NCBI GenBank assembly: GCA_002844335.1
Contig: CP019154.1
Coordinates: forward strand, 2,604,001-2,668,000
From: Haloarcula taiwanensis
Lineage (GTDB): Archaea > Halobacteriota > Halobacteria > Halobacteriales > Haloarculaceae
Direction of reading: 5' to 3'
DNA: 64,000 bases
Below, in pieces: positions 8,649 to 16,029 of this stretch. The stretch's first letter is position 1. Each line of letters opens with the position of its first letter. The position numbers and the translations under genes are program-made. The notes beneath the pieces were generated by a model. The model was not told where the DNA came from. It searched no databases and was given only the letters and a program-made list of their open reading frames with translations.

Positions 8649-9140
8649 TCACCCCAGTTCGTGGAATTCGACCTCGCCGGTCACCGTCGAGAGCGTCGCA
8701 ACCGAGAACGGCTCAGGGGCCGGCGGAATCGAGATGCCGCCGGGATTGATTCGTTCCGTCCCCCCGCGCTCCTCGTGGCCGCGTTCGTGGGTGTGCCCGT
8801 GGAGCACGTAGTCGTAGGTGCCACACTCGACCAGCGCGTCGACGATCTCGCCGCTGGTGCCGTGGTACATCGCGATGTCGTGGCCGTCGACGGTCACCTC
8901 GCCCATCTCGCCGAAGTACGTGCCGAAGTCCGCGACGGTGGACTGGACCGCCCACTCGCCGTCGTTGTTGCCGCGGACGGCGTAGAACGACCAGTTGCGG
9001 TCGAACGGCGTCACCGAGAACGGAGCGACGAAGTCGCCACAGTGAACGACCGTCTCACAGCCCGCATCAACGAATGTCTCGACTGCGGCTTCGACCTGCG
9101 ACACGTTGTCGTGTGTGTCCGAGACGATGCCGATTAGCAT
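8649..9140 (-). CDS. YfcE/MJ0936-type metallophosphoesterase
   Basis: The start at 9140 (MLIGIVSDTHDN) gives 163 residues. All metallophosphoesterase motifs are present: SDTHD, VVHCGDF, VRGNNDGEW, MYHGTS and LHGHTHERGH with NPGGIS. Members are cytoplasmic dimetal (Mn/Ni) phosphodiesterases whose physiological substrate is usually unknown. An upstream in-frame extension exists but lacks family similarity. Divergent from the small membrane-protein gene at 9251. Confidence 0.92.
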   Translation of the reverse strand: MLIGIVSDTHDNVSQVEAAVETFVDAGCETVVHCGDFVAPFSVTPFDRNWSFYAVRGNNDGEWAVQSTVADFGTYFGEMGEVTVDGHDIAMYHGTSGEIVDALVECGTYDYVLHGHTHERGHEERGGTERINPGGISIPPAPEPFSVATLSTVTGEVEFHELG

Positions 9141-9250
9141 ACCAGCGACGTTTAGCCGGCAGCGACTTGAACGTATGTCCCACGAACTGGTGTGGCCGCG
9201 GGCGTCACGCAGGCGCGGTGCTTTTGTTCGGGCACCGTCTACAGCGACCG

Positions 9251-9502
9251 ATGGCACGGGGGCTCATCGGGACAATCGAGCTGATGGTCGCGGTCGTACT
9301 CGCCGCGCGGGTCACCCTCCTCGGCGTCGACAACATCGCCCGCGGCCAGACGACAATCGGTGCAGTCTTTCTCGGGTTAGCCGCCGCCTTACTGGTCATC
9401 GAGTGGGTCGCCCCCTCCCCGACGGACATCCCCGGCGCAATCGTCGGACGGGCGCGCAGCGCGCTCCCCGGCGGGAACTCGCCAGACCGTGACGACGATT
9501 AG
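9251..9502 (+). CDS. Small haloarchaeal membrane protein
   Basis: An 83-residue protein with two hydrophobic helices ([17 protein letters not shown] and [15 protein letters not shown]) and an acidic tail. The ATG at 9251 was preferred because sequence before it is not protein-like. It overlaps the convergent RNA-ligase-partner gene by 4 bp. I do not know a function; small two-helix proteins of this kind are common and conserved among haloarchaea. Confidence 0.65.
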   Translation: MARGLIGTIELMVAVVLAARVTLLGVDNIARGQTTIGAVFLGLAAALLVIEWVAPSPTDIPGAIVGRARSALPGGNSPDRDDD

Positions 9503-10173
9503 GTCTCGTCGCGCCAGCGGTCCGGGTCGTCGGCCGCGAGGTACTCCCTGAGAAGCGACGGGAAGTTCCGCCCCTTGAGATACCGTAGTCCGAAGTCCTC
9601 CGCCCAGTTGATGATGCCCTGGTCCTCCGTGACGACGCCGGCGTCCAGTTCCTGTGCGAGTATCAGGAGGTCGAAGTCCTCGCGGGAATCGAGCACGCCC
9701 TGCCGGAGCGTGTCCCGGTACTCGTCGCGCAGGTCCGAGATGACTTTGTCCACCTCCGTCATGTGGTCGTGTTCCTCGACCGTTTCGGCCCGCGACTCCT
9801 CGGCTTTCCGGACGGCCTTCTCGGAGACGCGCAGACCGCGGTCCACCCGCTCGGACATCTCGTCGATGAACTCGTAGACGTGGGCCGCCGGAATCCGTAC
9901 CTCGTGGTGGGCCGGGGACTTCGTAATGACCCACGTGTCCAGTTTCGTCAGCACCTCGTCGCTGATGGCCCGGTCTTCGAGCATCGTCGTCAGTTCCGCC
10001 TGTATCGACGGCGGCATGTAACAGGAGATGTTGTGGACCAGTTTCGCCTCCGAGATGAGGTCGAGCAGTTCCAGGCAGGCCGCCTCCAGATCCTCGTCGC
10101 CGCTCCTGATTTCCGGGGTGAGAAACAGCGACGTGTCGAGGACGAACCGTTGTTTGAGCGGGCGGTCGACCAT
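9499..10173 (-). CDS. RNA ligase partner protein (PIN-like)
   Basis: The start at 10173 ([17 protein letters not shown]) gives 224 residues. The N-terminal [12 protein letters not shown] and the later [22 protein letters not shown] with conserved acidic residues fit a PIN-domain nuclease fold. This family is known as the partner of the archaeal Rnl3-type RNA ligase and is almost always encoded beside it. Here the two genes are divergent, sharing a 98-bp intergenic promoter region. A role in RNA processing before or after ligation is inferred from that link; no activity is proven by sequence. Confidence 0.88.
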   Translation of the reverse strand: MVDRPLKQRFVLDTSLFLTPEIRSGDEDLEAACLELLDLISEAKLVHNISCYMPPSIQAELTTMLEDRAISDEVLTKLDTWVITKSPAHHEVRIPAAHVYEFIDEMSERVDRGLRVSEKAVRKAEESRAETVEEHDHMTEVDKVISDLRDEYRDTLRQGVLDSREDFDLLILAQELDAGVVTEDQGIINWAEDFGLRYLKGRNFPSLLREYLAADDPDRWRDET

Positions 10174-10271
10174 ACCGGCGCTACGGTAGCCGGTAACTAA
10201 TGCCCTCTGGCGAGTCCCGCCGGGCGGGACGCGCCAGCAGAATTTTGGTGTCATGTCAACAACCCTCACGT

Positions 10272-11384
10272 ATGTCGAGAGACTGGGGGTCGCTGTTCGA
10301 CGTCGACGCCGACCCCGCGGACCTGCTGGAACACTTCGACACCGAGTGGTTCCGCGGCCAGCGGTACCGACACCTCAGCGACGAGCGCCACGGCATCGAG
10401 CGCGGGACGGCGCTCGTCGACGACGTGGTCGTCCGGGGCTACCCGTCGATGCCGCGCGCGCTCGTCCTCGAACCGGCGGTTCGGGAGACCTTCGAGGGAC
10501 CCGTCGCCATCGAGGAGAAACTCAACGGCTACAACGTCAGGGTCGCCCGAATCGACGGGGACCTACTCGCGTTCACCCGGAGCGGGTTCGTCTGTCCCTA
10601 CACCACGCGGAAGGTCGAGGCGCTGCTCGACGCCGAGGCGTTCTTCGACGACCACCCCGAGCACATGCTGTGTGGCGAACTCGTCGGGCCGGAGAACCCC
10701 TACACCGACCACGAGTACAGCGAGGTCGAGGAGGTCGGGTTCTACGTGTTTGGGATCCGCCACCGCGAGAGCGGGACGCCGATGGGCGTCGAACGGCGCC
10801 TCGACCGGTGTGAGACCTACGGCCTCGAAAGCGTCGACCACTACGGGACCTACACCCCGGCAGCGGCCGTCGACGTCGCCCGCGAACGGATCGATGATCT
10901 GAACGCTCGCGACCGGGAAGGCGTTGTCTTGAAATCGACGGACGGGAAGACGGCGCTGAAGTACACGACGAGCGCGATCCATCGGGCCGATCTTGAACAC
11001 GCGTTCGAACTACCATTCGACTACGGGCGAGACTTCGTTTTCACCCGCGTCATACGGGAGGCTTTCCAGGCCGTCGAGCGCGGCGAGTCGCCGGCAACGA
11101 TTCGCGAGCGGGCACAGGAGTTGGGTGAAGCCATTCTTCAGCCTGCAGTCGAAACAATACGGGCGGTAGACAGAGGTGACCCGGTCGGCGAAACACACAC
11201 CGTTCGTGGCGACCCGAAAACCATCGCCGACCTGCTGTCGTACTTCCGCGATCAGGGCCTGGAACTCCATATCGAGCGTGACGAGACGGATGGCAACCAG
11301 CGGGTTGTCACGTTTACCAAGGTCGCCCAGTCGACGCGTGACAAGACGCGATACTACCTAGAGGGTGGGACCATCGACGAGTGA
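10272..11384 (+). CDS. ATP-dependent RNA ligase (Rnl3 family)
   Basis: The ATG at 10272 ([10 protein letters not shown]) gives 370 residues, the typical length. The nucleotidyltransferase lysine is Lys83 in [11 protein letters not shown], a family variant of the KxDG motif, followed by [14 protein letters not shown] and EGVVLKS with ALKYTTS as motifs III, IV and V. The C-terminal ~110 residues are the helical dimerisation region of the Pab1020/MthRnl type. The enzyme adenylates and joins or circularises RNA. The partner gene is divergent next door. The true RNA substrate in haloarchaea is not known to me. Confidence 0.92.
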   Translation: MSRDWGSLFDVDADPADLLEHFDTEWFRGQRYRHLSDERHGIERGTALVDDVVVRGYPSMPRALVLEPAVRETFEGPVAIEEKLNGYNVRVARIDGDLLAFTRSGFVCPYTTRKVEALLDAEAFFDDHPEHMLCGELVGPENPYTDHEYSEVEEVGFYVFGIRHRESGTPMGVERRLDRCETYGLESVDHYGTYTPAAAVDVARERIDDLNARDREGVVLKSTDGKTALKYTTSAIHRADLEHAFELPFDYGRDFVFTRVIREAFQAVERGESPATIRERAQELGEAILQPAVETIRAVDRGDPVGETHTVRGDPKTIADLLSYFRDQGLELHIERDETDGNQRVVTFTKVAQSTRDKTRYYLEGGTIDE

Positions 11385-11398
11385 GAAGAGTGACCGCT

Positions 11399-13240
11399 TC
11401 AGTCGGCCGCGATGGTCTCACTGGCGTCGTCAAGCAGTTGCTCGATGGAGCGGTCGCTTGGCTCGTTTTCCAGCAAGACGTCGATAGGGAGCGTCGGCGC
11501 GCCGTCGACGAGGTTCTCGAGTAGCACGAGTCGCTCGCGAGCGCGGGACATCCCGACGTAGAACACACGCCGTTCGTTGTCGGTCAGCGTCGGCACGGGA
11601 CTGGTGTGTTTCGTGAACTCATCCATACCGGGTACCTCGATACCCTGCTGGTCGACCGTGGCGGCCATCTGCTCGACGACTTTCTCCGTGAGGTCCGTCG
11701 CGACGAACACGTGATCGGCCTCGCGACCTTTCGCGGAGTGGATGGTGCCCACGCGGACGCGGTCGGCGTCCATCCCGGTGTAGTCTCCGCTGAAGTACGC
11801 GTCGACGGTCCGCTCCTGGAAGTTTGTCACTTTCCGGAGCATATCGCCCGCCGAGGCCGCGTCGGGGAGGAACGGAACGTGCTCATGGACCACGTCGGGT
11901 TCGATCTCGATGTCGGCGATGTCCTGGTCCTCGTGGGCCTCGTCTATCTCTTCGAGCGCGTCGAAGAGGTCGTCGCGCTCGCCGGTGCCGAACGCGGAGT
12001 CGACGAGCATGTCGGCGAGGCGGCGGGCCTCAAGCACCGTCAGCGGCTCGTCGGCCTCGACGGCTTCGAGCCCGTTGACGTACTGGGTGAGCCGGTCGGT
12101 CCACATCCGCTGGTCGGTGAGACAGGAGAAGGGGATTCCGTTGTCGATGAACTCGTCGATGAACTGGAACATCTGGTAGCGGGCCCGGAACAGGACCATC
12201 ACCGTCTCGTCGGACTGCTCGATGGTCCGGGTGACGTTCCGCGAGAGGTCGAACATCGAGGGGTTCTGGACCGCTTCGACGCGACCGCCCTCCTTGCGCG
12301 GATTGAGGTCTTTCTCCTGGCGCTTCTCGATGTGGCGGACCTCGCGGTTGACGACGTTGAGGATGCGCGAGGGGAGCCGGTAGGAGTTGGGCAGCACCTC
12401 GTCTTGGGTGACGACTTCCTCAAGCAGGAGGTCTGGGTCAGCGCCCTGCCAGGCGTAGACGACCTGGTCGTCGTCGCCGGCGATGAGCACCCGCTCCATG
12501 TGTGGTTTCCACTCGTCGTACACGTCATACTGCAGCGTCGTGATGTCCTGAAACTCGTCGATAATGAGGTACTCGACGTTGGGGAGCAGCGAGCGCTGGG
12601 CGACCCGTTCGAGCATATCGGCGAAGCCGGTCAGGTCGTTCTCGCCCTTGTAGGTGCGCCAGCCGCGAATGGCGCTGGGGACATCGACGCGGTCGTCGTC
12701 GGTCGGCCAGGTCGGCGTGTACTTGTTGCCGGTCTGGGCGTTGTCGTCGATTTCCGGCGGGAGCCGGACCTCCTCGTCGTCCCACTTGAAGGGGACGTCG
12801 TACCAGTCGGCCACGTCGCGACGGGTCCGCTGGAGCCACTGACTGGTCGCAATAATCTTGTTCCCGAGGGTGGTCGAGCGGGCCGACCGACGCCGAGACC
12901 CCTCGTACTCATCCTCGTAGTCGATACCGAACTCCTCGCAGAAGGCCTCCTTGTCGTCTTCGCCGACGACGTCGCCACGGGAGAGGTTCAGCAGTTCGTA
13001 CGCCTTCGCGTGCATCGTACAGACGTTCCCGCGGAGAGCACGAGGAGACAGGCCGAGTCGGTCCGCGAGTCGCTCACGGATCTCGGCGGCCGCCGCACGC
13101 GTGTACGAGACAACCAGTACATCACGGAAGTCTACGTCGTCGTCTTCCAGCAGTTCGTCCACGCGGTCGAGCAGCGCCGTCGTCTTCCCGCTACCGGGCC
13201 CACCGAACAGGCGGACAACCTCGGTGGTCGAATCAGTCAT
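11399..13240 (-). CDS. UvrD/Rep-type superfamily 1A DNA helicase
   Basis: The start at 13240 (MTDSTTEVVRLFGG) gives 613 residues. Motifs in order: FGGPGSGKT (I), VVSYTRAAAAEIRERL (Ia), YLIIDEFQDITTLQ (II), IAGDDDQVVYAWQGAD (III), VGTIHSAKGREADHV (V) and VFYVGMSRARERLVLL (VI). It lacks the long 2B insertion and RecB-like nuclease domain of large family members. Such 3'-5' helicases act in DNA repair or replication restart. It stands alone on the minus strand, 14 bp from the convergent ligase gene. Confidence 0.92.
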   Translation of the reverse strand: MTDSTTEVVRLFGGPGSGKTTALLDRVDELLEDDDVDFRDVLVVSYTRAAAAEIRERLADRLGLSPRALRGNVCTMHAKAYELLNLSRGDVVGEDDKEAFCEEFGIDYEDEYEGSRRRSARSTTLGNKIIATSQWLQRTRRDVADWYDVPFKWDDEEVRLPPEIDDNAQTGNKYTPTWPTDDDRVDVPSAIRGWRTYKGENDLTGFADMLERVAQRSLLPNVEYLIIDEFQDITTLQYDVYDEWKPHMERVLIAGDDDQVVYAWQGADPDLLLEEVVTQDEVLPNSYRLPSRILNVVNREVRHIEKRQEKDLNPRKEGGRVEAVQNPSMFDLSRNVTRTIEQSDETVMVLFRARYQMFQFIDEFIDNGIPFSCLTDQRMWTDRLTQYVNGLEAVEADEPLTVLEARRLADMLVDSAFGTGERDDLFDALEEIDEAHEDQDIADIEIEPDVVHEHVPFLPDAASAGDMLRKVTNFQERTVDAYFSGDYTGMDADRVRVGTIHSAKGREADHVFVATDLTEKVVEQMAATVDQQGIEVPGMDEFTKHTSPVPTLTDNERRVFYVGMSRARERLVLLENLVDGAPTLPIDVLLENEPSDRSIEQLLDDASETIAAD

Positions 13241-13321
13241 TGAACATGTAGTGGAACCGCGGCCAAATAAACAACGTGCTTTACCGGGACGACAACTGAC
13301 CGGTGCACCCAAACGGATTTC

Positions 13322-13621
13322 TCACCGGTACAGCGACACGTACAGCATCGCGAACCCGATGATGAACGGGATCGTCTCTGCCATCTGGAAGAACACGCGA
13401 ACGATGGCACCGGTCTCGCCGGCGCTCAGTTGTGTGATAACGCTGGAGATGGCGACACCCATACTGATGAACGCAAACCCGACAAACGCGTACTGGAGGC
13501 GTTCCGACGGCCGCTTCCGGTAGGCCTGGAAGCTAATCAGCGTGATACCGAGTGTCAGCCCGAACACCACCATCCGCATCAGGATGAGCGCGCTACGTGC
13601 GATAGTCACGCCGGTCGTCAT
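13322..13621 (-). CDS. Small three-helix membrane protein
   Basis: A 99-residue protein with three hydrophobic helices: LILMRMVVFGLTLGITLISF, YAFVGFAFISMGVAISSVI and VFFQMAETIPFIIGFAMLYV. It sits 28 bp downstream of a winged-helix regulator on the same strand, an arrangement I recall as common in haloarchaea. Membrane sensor plus regulator is a possible reading but not demonstrated. Function unknown. Confidence 0.7.
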   Translation of the reverse strand: MTTGVTIARSALILMRMVVFGLTLGITLISFQAYRKRPSERLQYAFVGFAFISMGVAISSVITQLSAGETGAIVRVFFQMAETIPFIIGFAMLYVSLYR

Positions 13622-13649
13622 GTGGTCACCCGTCCACTGGTCGGCACGC

Positions 13650-14000
13650 TCATTCCGGGTTCAGCTCGTCCCAGAGCTGACTAAACCGGTCCGGGAGGTT
13701 CTCTTCCCGATAGATGCGTACTTTATACTCCTCGTCTTCGAGCGAGATGACCGTCGACTCGAAGTTGGACTCGTACACCTTGTAGTGATTCCCGTCCTCG
13801 GCGACGAGCGTCCGGTCGGTGACGAGGTCGTACTCGTCGAGCAGTTCGATACGTCGATACACCGTTGGCAATGAGAGGTCACACTCCTCCGCGAGTTCCT
13901 TCGCCGACTGCGGTTCTCGGCTGATTGCGGCGAGTACACGGCGTGCGTGCTGGTCGCCGATCGTATCGAGAATCTCCTCGATGCTCTGTTCCTCAGCCAC
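13650..14000 (-). CDS. Winged helix-turn-helix transcriptional regulator
   Basis: A 116-residue protein. Residues ~5-65 form an ArsR-like winged helix: EILDTIGDQHARRVLAAI, then SAKELAEECDLSLPTVYRRI as the helix-turn-helix with YRRI in the recognition helix, and a beta wing. The remainder is a beta-rich segment (VISLEDEEYKVRIYRE). It is likely a DNA-binding regulator of its operon partner at 13322 and perhaps itself; the upstream region contains an AT-rich TATATAAGCG around 14021-14030. Confidence 0.85.
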   Translation of the reverse strand: MAEEQSIEEILDTIGDQHARRVLAAISREPQSAKELAEECDLSLPTVYRRIELLDEYDLVTDRTLVAEDGNHYKVYESNFESTVISLEDEEYKVRIYREENLPDRFSQLWDELNPE

Positions 14001-14132
14001 TACACCAAGATTCGCGTCATATTATATAAGCGTTTTCGAGCACTGTGGTGATTTCACGCTCAGAAAACACTGCCCCGTTTATATTATGATAGCCCCTGTA
14101 GCACTCACTGCGGATTGCGTTCAGGTGAGACG

Positions 14133-14630
14133 ATGTCCGGAGACAACCTCCGTCGCGTGACGACGGGCAAGATGCAGGGCCAGAGCGCCGATGAGCGAGT
14201 GACCCCTCTCGGCGATACAGAGCGCCCGGAATCGCATGACCCACCCAGTCGTGACGCCATCACGGAGTCGTTGTTGGACCCGGTCATTGACGACGTCGTC
14301 AACGGCGAAACCGCGGTTGATGACGGAATCGTCACACAGAGTCTGGAAGAGATTCTACTGGCGATGATCGCAGTCGCCGATGGTGGCACCCACGGGACCG
14401 GACTGATGGAGGAACTGGACGCCCAGTTCGGTGCCGAACTGAGTCCGGGGACAGTGTACCCCCGGCTGCACGAGTTAGAAGCGGATGGCACGCTCCAGAT
14501 GCACGAACTCGTCCAGACGAAACAGTACGGAATCGCGGACGATGCGGCTGCGAAAGAGCAGATCGCGACGTCTGCGTACCAACATCTCGCGCTCGGGCTG
14601 TTCCTCCATGCGGCGCTTGATTCGCTGTAA
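14133..14630 (+). CDS. PadR-like helix-turn-helix protein
   Basis: The ATG at 14133 (MSGDNLRRV) gives 165 residues; an alternative start six codons upstream exists. Residues ~70-140 contain ILLAMIAVADGGTHGTGLME, then LSPGTVYPRLHELEADGTL, the PadR winged-helix pattern in which a ligand-independent wing follows 'pgTvYprL..Le..G'. The ~60-residue N-terminus is polar and probably disordered. No target is obvious; neighbours are unrelated. Regulation by phenolic compounds, as in classical PadR, should not be assumed. Confidence 0.75.
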   Translation: MSGDNLRRVTTGKMQGQSADERVTPLGDTERPESHDPPSRDAITESLLDPVIDDVVNGETAVDDGIVTQSLEEILLAMIAVADGGTHGTGLMEELDAQFGAELSPGTVYPRLHELEADGTLQMHELVQTKQYGIADDAAAKEQIATSAYQHLALGLFLHAALDSL

Positions 14631-14640
14631 CCACCACAGG

Positions 14641-14726
14641 CCGGTCAGTCCGCCGACACACGACCCCCCAATTGTCGGTTCTGAACCGGTCGGCCCGCCG
14701 GCACACGACCCCCCCAACCGTCGGCT
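14641..14726. repeat. Two-copy tandem direct repeat after the PadR-like gene
   Basis: Two ~40-bp units, 14641-14680 and 14686-14726, repeat with a 45-bp period. Both read CCGGTC.G.CCGCCG, then CACACGACCCCCC and GTCGG, differing at a few positions. They lie just after the stop of the PadR-like gene in a 274-bp gap that holds no gene I can support. Confidence 0.6.
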
Positions 14727-14904
14727 GGCCACGCAAAGACTCCCCATTTCCTTCTACACTGTAGCGCAGTTCCGACTGTCTGTACCGGTGCTGTCCCGAC
14801 AAGCGACGGCGTGAGGTGCGACTCGACAGAGAGCAAACTGCCGGTTTTGCCGGTCGCTACTGCCGCTGCTGGATGAAGGTGGAAGACCGAAAAACGGAGT
14901 ATCC

Positions 14905-15084
14905 TTACCGTACCGGTGTCCAGCCACACACCGAGCACTGTGCCGCTGTCGACTCGTGAAGACCGCCGCAATCAGGGCACTGCTTCTTGTTATAGCTCTC
15001 TTCCCAACCACTCTGGTCCACGTCGTGGCCACGCTGGGAGAGGAACTCGTCGAACATATCGTCACTACTCGGTGCGGACGCCAT
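14905..15084 (-). CDS. Small zinc-finger protein (HVO_0416-like)
   Basis: The start at 15084 (MASAPSSDDMFDEF) gives 59 residues. The C-terminal half is a zinc ribbon with CPDCGGLHE and CSVCGWTP, two CxxC knuckles 15 residues apart; the N-terminal half is a short acidic helix. It matches the tiny haloarchaeal zinc-finger family I know as HVO_0416. Upstream an AT-rich region (ATACTGATGTGTTATACC) includes TATA-like sequence. Regulatory roles are reported for some such micro-proteins in haloarchaea; for this one I infer nothing more. Confidence 0.72.
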   Translation of the reverse strand: MASAPSSDDMFDEFLSQRGHDVDQSGWEESYNKKQCPDCGGLHESTAAQCSVCGWTPVR

Positions 15085-15281
15085 ACATGATATGGTATAA
15101 CACATCAGTATATAGGTTTAATGGTATTGTGAACCATTGCCACAATTAGCTGCGCGCCACACAGCATGCACTGGTCGGTCACAGCGAGCCGTGTCACTCA
15201 AGAGCCGTCCAAACGGCAGACAACATCAGATGAGCAGTCGTTCAGACGGTGTGCTGGCCCGGTTGTCTCCGGTACCACTCG

Positions 15282-15854
15282 TTAGCTGTCGGTCCCGGCC
15301 GGGTGGGTGTAATCAACAGTGAGACGAGTGCTTGCGATAAGCGCGTTCGCGATGGTCTCTGACGCTTCTTCCTGTTCGGTTCCGCCCTCGATAGAGAGTT
15401 CCTCACCGAGTGCGTACACCTGAAACCGGTGTTCGTAGGGCTGTCCGGCCGGCGGGCACGGCGGTTCATATCCCGGCTCGTTTGGGGGCTGTGTTCCCTG
15501 TCGAGCGCCGCCGAGCGTATCGAGGGTCGGCTCGCGCGGGAGCCCGGCCGGAATCCGCTCGGTCTCGGGTGGGACGTTCCACAGCGTCCAGAACACTGGC
15601 TGGCTGAACACGCCGCCGTCGTACTCAGCCGTGACCGCCAGCGCCGCCGTCGGCTCCGGGACACGCTCTATGACAAATGGAGGCGAAACGCCCTCGCCGT
15701 CACAGGTGAATCGGGGCGGAAGCGTGTCCCCGGAACTGAACGCGGGGCTCGACACTTCGAAGGCCGGTGTTGTGTCGTCCGACTGCTCGGTACAGCCTGC
15801 GCTCCAGACCAGTGCAGACGCCCCGAGCGTCTGGACGAAGCGGCGACGGCGCAT
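15282..15854 (-). CDS. YbhB/YbcL (PEBP)-family lipoprotein
   Basis: A 190-residue protein starting MRRRRFVQTLG, a Tat-type twin-arginine leader running into the lipobox-like SAGC at ~19-22, so it is probably an exported lipoprotein. The mature part has the phosphatidylethanolamine-binding-protein fold: LPPRFTCDGEGVSPPF, then VFWTLWNVPP, a GYEPPCPPAG loop and YEHRFQVYAL. Bacterial YbhB/YbcL and Raf-kinase-inhibitor-like proteins share this. The physiological ligand is unknown. It is divergent from the nitric oxide reductase gene, 175 bp away. Confidence 0.88.
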   Translation of the reverse strand: MRRRRFVQTLGASALVWSAGCTEQSDDTTPAFEVSSPAFSSGDTLPPRFTCDGEGVSPPFVIERVPEPTAALAVTAEYDGGVFSQPVFWTLWNVPPETERIPAGLPREPTLDTLGGARQGTQPPNEPGYEPPCPPAGQPYEHRFQVYALGEELSIEGGTEQEEASETIANALIASTRLTVDYTHPAGTDS

Positions 15855-15949
15855 ACCAGAGTGAGAGTGGCAGGTAGTAATCTGCCTTGTGATACCCCGC
15901 TACGTCCCACGTCGAATCCGGGGACAGAACACCACTGGTCCCTGTCAGG

Positions 15950-16007
15950 GCGAACATGTTCTCCCCCGTCGCCAGCGACTGGGAACGTCTTACCCCCTTC
16001 TTATTTT
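15950..16007 (+). promoter_or_regulatory. Palindrome plus TATA element upstream of norB
   Basis: A perfect 10-bp palindrome GAACATGTTC lies at 15952-15961, extended to CGAACATGTTC on the left. A TATA-like TTATTTT at 16001-16007 is centred 26 bp before the norB ATG, implying a leaderless transcript. The palindrome is ~48 bp upstream of the TATA element, a position suited to an activator. Its half-sites CGAAC and GTTC resemble the reported haloarchaeal NarO site (CGAAC-N4-GTTCG), but the spacer here is two rather than four, so the regulator is uncertain. Confidence 0.4.
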
Positions 16008-16029
16008 GGGGTACTGGAGTTCCAACCAC

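Noticed and set aside
15950-15963. Exact NarO binding site before norB
   Set aside because: Half-sites are similar but the spacer is two bases rather than four, so only a generic palindrome is claimed.
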